Assembly: GCF_001649575.2 (NCBI RefSeq)
Contig: NC_051434.1
Coordinates: forward strand, 17,833,551-17,897,550
Direction: 5' to 3'
From: Kryptolebias marmoratus
Lineage: Eukaryota > Chordata > Actinopteri > Cyprinodontiformes > Rivulidae
DNA: 64,000 nt
Both the position numbers and the translations under genes were made by a program. Below are positions 54,850 through 64,000 of the stretch, in pieces (positions within the stretch are counted from its first letter, which is position 1; each line of letters opens with the position of its first letter). The notes under the pieces were generated by a model. That model saw only the letters and a list, made by a program, of their open reading frames with translations, had not been told where the DNA came from and did not search any database.

Positions 54850-57800
54850 ACAATCAGACAGCCAGGGCAAAAGATAAATGCCTTATGATTATTTATCAGT
54901 CACATGTTATTTATAGCACAAACGCACACAGTATGTTTATATTTATCTATTTATGAATCTATCACTTTATCTGTTATGTTATTCATTCATGTATTCTGTT
55001 TAGAAAGACACTGCATACTGGTAAACTTTTCAATAAGTAATTAATACTGTCAGAACATCATAGACTAGACCTAAATCACACATATTTTAACTGTCTTTAG
55101 CCTAAAATTTTCAGCCAAAACAAAAGGATTTCTCCTGGATTACTTTATAGCTAACATCATACAATGCATCGGCAACATTCAGCGCACTATGAAGAAATGT
55201 TGTATTCACTCACAGTAAGTTATTTGTGAAAAAAAATGCCCAAAGTGTGGCTTATGATACAATTATGGGCTCATGTTTATAAATGAGTCATATTCGTCTT
55301 GCTGTAGTTTTATGTAAATGGAGCGCACAATCAATAATTGTTAGAATTTTTCACATGTAAATTTCTCTACTTTACACAAAAACCTACAGAAGTGACACCT
55401 ATATCAACACTTAGCACAGCTACTCAAATTCATACATGAGTTTCATCAACTTAGCATGGTTAGTTTTGAAGTTTGGACTGCAAATGTCAAACCTGCTACC
55501 AACCATTTCTTTTAAATCTTGAATCCAGGACGAAGAGAAATGTTTCACTGCTTCCGGCTCATTCCTGATTGATCAGAGACCCGGACATCACCTGTTGTGG
55601 TCTGACCCTTGCTGATAGGATGGAGAAAGTTGTTATGGAAAAATTAATTATAGGTCAATTGGAGTTAAGGTTTATAAAACAGCATTTGCAAAACTGCTAT
55701 GAAATGATTTAGATCTGAGTTGTTTTAAGATGCCAGTAGTATATTTTGGTCTTAGCCCTGCTCTGATTTGTTATTAACTCGCCTGTTTGATGAGAACTAA
55801 TATCTGTTTCTACAAACTGAGGTCAAAGGGTTATCTACAACAAGATATTATGTGTTTATAACATCTTTACAGAACCCACTTTAAAACAAATTAAACTATA
55901 CTTTAATGTTTGACAACTAAACTCACTAACAGTGGTTTTGAATTTTCTCCTTGCCCCTCCACCATCACCTCATCATGTAGACTGCACACACTCCAACTCT
56001 TGACCCAAACTTCAGTTGATGTGTGTGTTTGCTCACGTATGACAGGATTTCTTATATCAGCTCGCTATAATCTGTAATGTGTGTATGAGCCCGTTTCCTG
56101 TTCTGTAAGGGTGAAGTCACGTACGAGTTCGGAGTATCTGCGCCTGTGTTTCGGTGAATCGTGTGAGATCATCCTTTCAGGATGCCACCCTGAGCAGCGA
56201 CATGTCACAGAAAACATTTGTTTTTAACCTTCTTATACCTGTATAAGATTAAACTCTGAGGCCTAGTTTTAAAATCCTGGTAATCTGAAACTATTCTGCA
56301 GCTCAGTTGACGTCAGAGTTTAATACTCTGCCAATAAAAGCCACCAGCCGGCTAATAGATTACCAAATTCTCCCATGTCAAATCTAATCCCACAACTACT
56401 TAAGCTTTGCCTGCTTTTGTTTTTCCCTGCCATTAGTCAGTCTCTTTATTTGTCATTAAGTCAGGCTGACATAAAACTGACTTTTTTAATGAAGCAATTA
56501 CACATCCAGCCATCAGTCACACATCTGTCATTAGTCACAGTGAATCAATATGTTTTAATCACACAGTTGAGCAGGAAGACACTGCAGTCTACAAGTATGA
56601 TTTAATAAAACTATTTTAGGCACTACAAAGGTTTTGGGTTTTGGGATGATTATATAGTTAGAGAATTAAATTAAGAAGTAAATTAAATACATCTGATAAC
56701 ATTGTTATGAGAAAACCCTGTTAGCTATACTCAGTTTTAGACAAACATGTTCTGTGGAAGCAAATCCAATCTTTAAATTGTCTGGAAAGAAAAAAACACA
56801 AAAAGACATGAAGAAAACTGAAAACTCCACTATTAATTGTACTGATTACAGTGCAGTCAACTTGATTATGTGAGTCAAAATTTGGAAGTTCCTAATTAAA
56901 AAAACATACAAACAAAAGGTTTCTGGAGAAAAACCTCTTCTTCTTGATTGAATTATCCAATAATAAAAGCTGTAGAAACCTTCCCAACCATGTGGAGCAA
57001 TGTGGTGTGCTTCAAGTATGTGTCGAGGACCACGCTCAGCTTCAACCACCTCAAATTTAAGCTCAATATTTTCTAAATTAGTTGAGTTATAACCATTTCT
57101 GTGTTTTCTTAGGGCAGTTGGCTGTGGCAGCCATGTTGAATTTGGATGAGTACAAATGAAAAACAGTTGTTGATATCAACTACCAACTACCAATAGAGCT
57201 TGAAAGTTGGAGGCGTTTAGAAGATACCGATTAAATAATACAAAAGGAGCATTACTTATCTATTTGTTTTGGTGAACCAAAAGTCAAACAAACGTGGAGG
57301 AAGCATGTGAAATATTCAATATTGCATCAGAACTTTAACAAACTTGGAGGAGCAGGTGCCACATAACCAGTGGGAGAAACTAAGAGCATGAGCCTGTGGT
57401 TGAAACATTTAGTTCACATGAAAACCAAAGAAGAACTGAGAAGCTCGAAGTGAGTAAACAACTGGCTGACTGGATTGCGCTGCAAAAAAATGTGAAAATT
57501 CGAAGTTAAAACAAAAGCCGAAACATGATATACCAGCCTAATGCTTTTGAACAACAAAAGTTGGCTAATATAGTTATAAAAGTTGGGCGTACAAATATAA
57601 CACCTTCAAAGTTTTGGATGCAGGCAGATACAAAACATGACATATTTTAGTGTTTAAGTTATGTTTTGGTGCTACTTTTTGATGCACTGCTCAGAATCGA
57701 CAAAAAGCCAACATATCTGTATGACAGGTGTAGTTCTATGTGTCATTTATTCAACATTTACCCAGAAGATAAAGGTCTGATGTTTCAGTTCAACCTCTTG

Positions 57801-58345
57801 TTCCTTCTCCATACCCACTTCTCTCATAACAAGTGTTGGGGAAGTTAAAATCAGTTCCTCCCCTCGCAAGCCTGCTGATTTGCTTCAACTCGTTCCTAAT
57901 CTTTTAACTCTTACTTGATCTCACTTTTTCAGTTAATTTTCCATTGAGTCTCGCTGCTCTGCAACTGCACACAATCGCTTGCAGTGATCATCATTTGAGG
58001 AGAAACCTTAGTTGCATGGGAAAGAAGGATGCATTTGAGCTGTCGGCTTGACCTCTTTGGGCTGAGAAAAACTGAGACACAGACAGGGACTGAAAGAGAC
58101 CACTTCAGCTTCCATTTTCAGAGTTGGAATCTGAATGTTTAATCACGCTGAGCTCTTTGCTGGGAACTCGCATGAATTTTTCACATCATGGATGGTGATG
58201 AGTTGCCTGAGTAAAAGCAAGTCAGAATACATACCAGTGGTATGACATGGGGCTAACTAAAATGAGTGATTTATATGCTATTGTGGCTAATTTCTGCTAG
58301 TAATTTGAGAGAATTTACATTCATTCTGAAAAATAAAAAATATAG
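54850..58345. other. No gene recognised; one interspersed repeat
   Basis: About 57,030-57,160 resembles the AAGATGGCC-type repeat in reverse (GGCTGTGGCAGCCATGTTGA). No exon is supported. Confidence 0.45.

Positions 58346-58348
<3 letters not shown>

Positions 58349-58404
<56 letters not shown>
58349..58404. repeat. (TA)n microsatellite
   Basis: About 28 AT units. Confidence 0.95.
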
Positions 58405-58407
<3 letters not shown>

Positions 58408-58819
58408 GTATAAATTCAGGGAACTTTGCTTCGCTTCTAACCTTGAGGGCGGCGTTGAATTGAATGCAAATACATACAGGTATTCACACAAACACACACA
58501 CACTCAAGCACATCTTCACAAACACTAACACACAAGGGAATAATCCTGCCTGTTTGTGTTAATTTCATGCATGTGAGAGTACACAAATGTACATGTTTTT
58601 CAATGGGCAGGACACTTACACATTCTCCAGCTCCCATATATTCAAAGTATTGTTGTCAGAATTTGATTGGAATATTGGTTCAGAATAAATGAACAATGAG
58701 CCCTAAAATACACAAAGATTTTGTGCAACCTCCGTACAAATCCACCCAGGTGTTTTGTTCATAGTGAGACCTCTCTTCTTCTACTCGCCTTCTTTTATGG
58801 TTCTAGGTCAATACATCCC

Positions 58820-59330
58820 TCGGCCAAATCGTACCGATGCAACTTTGGTCACTTTATACCCGTACTTTTTGGAAACAAAAAAGAAACCATCTTCCACAGG
58901 TTTCTTCATACCCACCCTCATGAACATTGTACCTGCTTTAGCTGGCTTTGTACTCACTTTTGTCTGTTTCTTACTCACACATTTATCATTAGTATTATTA
59001 CCATCAGCATGGTTAGGCCTGATCATCCGGGGCTGTAATCCTGGATGTTTTCTGAATAATCCTGGATATCAAGGCTGAAGAAATTTTAAAAAGCAGTTCC
59101 TATTAAATCAGGCATTAAGTCCCTAAAAAAAGTTTGAAAATTAAATGTGTTTGCCTGCTTTTGCTGTATTTTATAAAAGCAGGATTCGCCTCAAAAGACG
59201 TGCAATGTCCAGAATCTGCGCCCCAAACGATTATGCATAACCCAGTGTACGTGATTTAATGTACTGGAGGATACTTTTTAAAAAGTCTGACTTATCATTG
59301 TGCCAAGGAAATGCAACTTTTTTGAGTTTC
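58820..59330. repeat. Diverged unclassified repeat, copy 2
   Basis: Aligns in order with 42,900-43,360 through AGCATGGTTAGG, CAGGCATTAAGTCCCTAA, CTGTATTTTATAAAAGCAGG and GTGATTTAATGTACTGGAGG. Confidence 0.55.
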
Positions 59331-60125
59331 AAATAAAGCACAGCTTGATCCTGCGGTTTCACATGAAACAGGTGCTTCTGCACACAAAAGCATGCAGGGT
59401 TGTGGGATCAGTGCAATGCATTCAGGGACATAGTCAAGTGGGCATACATGCATATAGTAAATGCATGAGTAAAAAGTGGTAACCATTTTGTCAACAAATG
59501 CTACCAAATGTCAACGGCTGAATAGGAAATGGGGGGTACAATTTGGCAGAGGGATGAAATGGCTGACACCATTTTTTTTTACTCTGCTTCCCCTTTTTTA
59601 TTTTTCTCTAGCTGTCTTTTAGCAGCCATAAGCAGCTAGACATAAGATGTTTTAGAATTAAATGTAATATTATTAGATCACAACAATCAGACTTTTTTTA
59701 CATAGTAAACTTTTAGTTTGATTAATTTTCTACAGTTATTTGGAGACAGAGTCATAAGTCAAGGGTAGTTATTTCCTGACTCTTGTTTTACCCTGATGCC
59801 AACCAACAAGAGGCCAACACACAAGTGTATTTAGGCAAATATGAGGCAAATTCACAGTGTGGTATTTATAGTGTGGCTCTAGATGCTTTTAATCACAAAC
59901 TGAACTATGAGAGCCGCATGAAAATGAAACCAACTGAGCCTTGATTCATATAAGAGTTCTGCTGTGAATCTGTCTGTTTAAATATTAAAGTGTCGAGCAA
60001 TTACGTACTGTAAATGTTATACAGTTTATCAACAAAAGACCAACTTGCAAGCTTTTACAACCGTGAACTGTTAAAGTATATTTAATATATCAGTTTTTAA
60101 ATTGGTGTCAAAATTGCTTGTTTTA
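59331..60125. other. No gene recognised
   Basis: Nothing I can name. Confidence 0.45.
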
Positions 60126-60127
60126 TT

Positions 60128-60470
60128 TACTAAGTTGACCATACAACATAGCTGGTCTCACCACTGTCTTGTAAACCTTTCCTTTAAACTTTTGCTGCCA
60201 CCTTTTTGTCACAAATCAGTCCTGAAACTTTCCTCCATCCACTCCGTCCTGCCTGGACTCTCTTCTTCACCTCTTGACCACACTCCCACTTTTGCTGAAC
60301 AGTCGACCCTAAGTACTTGAAGTCCTGCACCTCTGTGACCTCTGCTCCTTGTAGCCTCACTGCTCCACCTGCCTCCCTCTCATTCACACACAGGTACGCC
60401 ATCTCACCGCAACTGACTTTCATTCCTCGTCTTTCAGGTGCATGCCTCCACCTCTGCAAAGTCTCTTTCT
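60128..60470 (-). mobile_element. LINE reverse-transcriptase fragment
   Basis: The minus frame 60,184-60,459 contains ERRGMKVSCGEMAYLCVNER, EVQDFKYLGSTVQQKWECGQ and EVKKRVQAGRSGWRKVSGLI, the conserved end of the RT domain in fish LINEs. It continues after a frameshift as KGLQD..TSYVVW, the decayed form of the following motif. Truncated and inactive. The clade is not fixed. Confidence 0.8.
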
Positions 60471-60479
60471 CATTGACTT

Positions 60480-61840
60480 TAAATCAGCTGCTGGTGGAAA
60501 ATAAAAAACACAGATATAAACAAATATATTTTACAAGACACTTTCATGTGTTGTGTCATAAATGGGGTCTTCTAATTTGTTGGACAGGGAATCTAACTTT
60601 CATTAATTAAATGACATAAATATGCAAACTTGTTTTTTTTTTTCTTTTAAAAGTTAAAAAAAAATCCAGGATATTTTAGCCTGAGCCATCTTTTTCTCCT
60701 TTATTTGGATCTATATCAGTGTTAAACACAAGTATCATTGCAATCACACCCATGCTGAGCGAGAACTCTGTACCTGAGTGCAGATGTACACATACACACA
60801 GCAATCATGAGTGTGAAAGTAAATGCGCAAATTTTTGCAGCTATTTAACGTCCAATAGTGGTAAATGAGGGGTACATTCAGAGAAGAAGTTTCTTCTCTT
60901 AATGTCCACTTAAGACATTTACTGACGTGCAAGATCAGGGAAACCTAGTGTGTCATGATCTTTAAGTGTGTAGCAGCATCCTGCTGTAGCCTGAAAAATT
61001 GTACAAAGAACACTTTTTTGGTGAAAATCAAGAATGTAGGAACATCATAATTACCTTCACACTGAAGGTCTTCCTTGTTTGCTGTGATCTAGCCCCTGTT
61101 CTAGTACAGTATGTCATGTAGGTCATGGAAAGCATTAAGGAGTCTTGATCCAATGCAAAAGGAGACTAATGATCTACAGTTTCTGAATGTTTTATTGTAA
61201 AAAATCCCAAAAGTATCACTTTCATGACCTGTGTCTTATTTATATGATTAAGGATTCTACAAATAAAGAATTTACAACTATTAAATTGGTCAAACCTTTT
61301 ATACTAACTAATAAATCTCCCTATTTAGGTTTCAATTAAAAATTTTGTAACCAGAATTTTTTTGGCTTTGACTTTGGTCTGCTCTTTCTGCTACAGAGTG
61401 GTACACCCCTCCTCCCCATTCATACAGCATGGCACACTAATATGTTTTATCTTTCTCTTCAGTTAACAGCGACAGAGAGAGAAAGGCTACTGCAAATTCA
61501 TTTGGTCTCATCTTTTCTGCTCTAACCTTTACCCCACCTTTCCCCCCTCCCTCTGTCTTCCTCCTTCTCTCTTCTAATCTCGGTGGGAAGCCCTGGAATT
61601 AACCGCCACTTTCAATCAAGTCCAGCTAGATTCCCCTTCCTCTGTGGCCAGTGACCTGCATATAACACACACAAACACACGCAGGGAGAGAGAGCGAAAG
61701 CAATCCTCACTGTCACTTAGAGAAGTGGACATCACTGTGTGACAACATTGTCCATGTCACACTCCCTTCTGCCACTAATGACAGGAAAAATTAGATTTTA
61801 ATCCTGAGTGTGTATGTCTGCGTACACTCTGGTGCTTGCA
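60480..61840. other. No gene recognised
   Basis: Poly-pyrimidine stretches near 61,500-61,580. No exon is supported. Confidence 0.45.
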
Positions 61841-62035
61841 TTACAGATTATGTGTGTGTGTAGGTGTGTATACGTTTGTGTGTGAGCGTGTAGTGGAATC
61901 CATGGCTATCTTCCTCCGTTGGAGATCAATTAAATGATAGACATGCTCAAAGTCAATCTTTCCAGCAGCCACAGCGATGTATATCACAAACAGTTCACAT
62001 ATAGCATCTTTTCTCCCAGGATCAGCTTTCACCAA
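61841..62035 (-). other. Coding-like open frame, unidentified
   Basis: The frame MVKADPGRKDAICELFVIYI then AVAAGKIDFEHVYHLIDLQR looks protein-like for about 50 codons before entering the (TG)-type repeat. Splice boundaries are weak and no family is recognised. Confidence 0.2.
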
Positions 62036-62464
62036 ATGTACGTGTTTATAATATTTTTACATTTTTGTTTAATCACTGAATAGACTGTTTTTAGCTTTTA
62101 GATTCCATTGTTTTCCCCCATCTTTTTTTTTTTTTGGAAAAAGTCAAATGATTTCCAGACATAAATATTTGACTGCGTCTAGCACCACGGTCCCCAAAAG
62201 AAGCACTGATTAAAAAGAGAAGAGCTGAAGTTGATTCAGCAGAGACTCCAGTATTCATTGTCTAATATTACTAAAATTTAACATATACGCACAAGCTGAG
62301 CTGCTAACTTTGTTTTGAATTTAGCTTTCATTCACTTTGTGTTACCTATCTGAAAAACTTTAATGTTGTCTCAGTAAGGTCGTTGCTCTGATAATTAAAT
62401 CCATTCAGTGCTTTATGAGATATTTTAGTAACAGACAAAAAGGCTTCACTACAACATTTAATGC

Positions 62465-62660
62465 TAAAGTTTCAAACAAAGACCTTGCACAATGAGTAGC
62501 ACTTGGAGTTTGTCTTGTAAATCACTCTCAGCTACCACCACACCAAATTGTAGGACGGTATCGGTAAAACTGACTGAGTTATAGTCATTTTTGGGGGTTG
62601 TATAGTCAGTTGTCTGTGGTGGCCATCTTGAATCAGGTTGACTCCAAAAGGTAATCAGTT
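62465..62660 (-). repeat. Unclassified interspersed repeat (AAGATGGCC family), copy
   Basis: Its reverse complement, GATTCAAGATGGCCACCACA then AACTCAGTCAGTTTTACCG and AATTTGGTGTGGTGGTAGCT, aligns with 20,316-20,480. Confidence 0.6.
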
Positions 62661-62789
62661 GTAGGGCTAAACCCAATGATTTCTTCCTGAGAGAGTTTCA
62701 TCAAAATCCATCAAGATGTTCATGTGACATTTCGGTAACAGAGACACATAAACGCAGACAAAACATTGTTCTCCTTTGTCTTTCAGCAA

Positions 62790-63085
62790 TAATAAACAAC
62801 CCACACTTATATAGCACCTTTTAAACCTTTTCAGGTTGTGCAAGTACTTCAAAATGTTTCTCATTCACACACACAGCTCTTTGTATATTATTTTACACTC
62901 TACATAGAGCACTTTTTATCATCTAACTCATACAAGAAGCAGCATATTGAGCTCAGTAGGGGGTTCCATGTCTGGCAGAAGCACACCTTGACACACTGCA
63001 GGGGCTGGGATTGAACCCTGACCCTCCGACTGAAGAACACCCTGCCTACCACTGATCCAAAGTCACCCCAATAATAACTGAGATG
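62790..63085 (-). mobile_element. tRNA-derived SINE, nearly complete
   Basis: On the minus strand the head GATCAGTGGTAGGCAGGGTG and the B-box-like GGGTTCAATCCCAGCC are followed by CTGCAGTGTGTCAAGG. The body leads to a tail AAGTGTGGGTTGTT. The A and B boxes are recognisable but mutated. Confidence 0.65.
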
Positions 63086-63339
63086 TAATCTGTAATAGGC
63101 TTTCCCCACTCAAGATTTTTTTTATTACTGATACAGGTCATTTAAGATTAGTTATTTGCTCATATTGACTCAATCCACAACATACTTGAAAATTACATTC
63201 CATAAGTACATTAAAGTTAGTGAAATCATTCACAATATGTGTTCAACACATCAGTAGCTTTACAACTGATGTGTTTTTGTTTTTGATAAAATATGCCATA
63301 AATTTTTCCCCCACTTCCACATAGCATAGTATGTGAAAA

Positions 63340-63455
63340 CATCCATCCATCTATTTTCTTTTCCTTTCTGGGGCAGTTGGTGCCTTTCTCCAGCGGTCAT
63401 TGTGCAAGAGGCAGGGTACACCTCCGACAGGTCACAAGTCCATCACCGCAGCATG
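63340..63455 (-). mobile_element. tRNA-derived SINE, 5'-truncated
   Basis: CATCCATCCATCTATTTTCT, GGTGCCTTTCTCCAGCGGTC and CACAAGTCCATCACC match the tail block of the 10,547 SINE family in reverse. Confidence 0.6.
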
Positions 63456-63500
63456 TAAAAATATAAATAAAAATGTCTTGTGGTTTTAATTGGTTGATAG

Positions 63501-63995
63501 TGTTGGGGACCAAAAAATGCAGACAGGAAGCAGGCAGATATAAAGAATTAGCGATGGATCCAACAGCTCTTCCCAAGTAGTACTCAATGAACAGCCATTT
63601 GAGAGCCGAAAGAGCTGGGAGATGAGTCAAATGACCCTAATCCCAGAAAAGAGATGCAAGTCCCATCACTACCAAGAATGACTTAATGAAATAACACAAA
63701 ACAGGTAGAACGTACCAAAAGAAATGGGCCAAATAGCGGAAACAAACAGGTTTATATATGAGGATCTGACAGGAAGTGAGAGAAAACAAGGCTTTTATAT
63801 GTTGGGAGGGATGATTAGTGAATCAAAGCAGCTGAGATGATTACTAATGAAATACAGGTGTGTGTGACTTGGCAAACTATGGCCAAGAAAAAAAAAAAAC
63901 TAAAACTGCCAGGGTGGACATGCTATAGAAAAGACAGATGACTAAGAAACAAAAAACACTGGCAGAAATGAATTATACAGGAACATACTGACACA
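63501..63995 (-). mobile_element. Candidate LTR at the right edge
   Basis: Read on the minus strand it starts near TGTCAGTATGTTCCTG and ends GGTCCCCAACA, a TG...CA unit of about 490 bp. It carries TATATAAACC/ATATAAAAGCC TATA-like boxes and a CACCTGTATTTCATTAGTAA segment of the type seen in fish LTRs. The window ends beside it, so target duplication and internal region cannot be checked. Confidence 0.4.
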
Positions 63996-64000
63996 AAAAA

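Noticed and set aside
62995..63070. Possible genuine tRNA gene
   Set aside because: The A/B-box-like sequence has mutated boxes and is joined to a SINE body and tail, so it is a SINE head.

Overview
The window looks like AT-rich teleost (probably percomorph) nuclear DNA. This rests on spliced genes with GT-AG introns of 0.2-1.7 kb, many tRNA-derived SINEs, Tc1/mariner and Penelope-like fossils, hAT-type MITEs, solo LTRs and long microsatellites. I see no bacterial, viral or organellar gene organisation. The only genes I can reconstruct with confidence are three tandem paralogues on the minus strand, called A, B and C here. Each encodes a secreted protein with a signal peptide, two C-type lectin-like domains (CTLDs) and a short basic tail.

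Layout. Bases 1-13,100 hold no supported gene, only transposon remnants. Lectin A occupies about 13.1-17.9 kb, lectin B about 18.4-24.7 kb and lectin C about 30.7-36.4 kb. All three share one exon plan: a non-coding first exon, a 37-nt signal-peptide coding exon, a 378-nt CTLD1 exon, a 428-nt CTLD2 exon, a 100-103-nt tail exon and a tiny stop-codon exon. Intron phases are the same in all three. Predicted products are 318, 316 and 316 residues. B and C lie in a segmental duplication that covers about 18.4-26.9 kb and 30.7-37.2 kb. Inside it, a tract of about 2.0 kb (22,196-24,188 against 33,868-35,860, constant offset 11,672) appears identical by eye, while the sequence on both sides is clearly diverged. 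This looks like recent gene conversion, or else an assembly artefact. Upstream of each gene is a shared element, GTTTGCATAAC (minus strand), followed 21-26 bp later by an AATAAA-type TATA-like box.

Bases 37,200-64,000 contain mostly repeats: a GACA/GATA microsatellite, two long TA tracts, a complete 214-bp hAT-type MITE with an 8-bp target duplication, LINE 3' fragments, SINEs, a candidate LTR at the right edge and an assembly gap in poly-C (41,217-41,259). A few short coding-like islands remain that I could not identify. The best is an 81-bp exon-like segment at 48,270-48,350 with good splice signals.

How the genes work together. The lectins are probably co-regulated, secreted pattern-recognition or lectoxin-like soluble CTLD proteins of the type that expands in tandem in fish. 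This is inferred from domain content; ligand and tissue cannot be read from the sequence. Their Ca/sugar-binding motifs differ (EPN in CTLD1 of B and C, QPD in CTLD1 of A and in every CTLD2), which suggests divergent or partly lost sugar binding.
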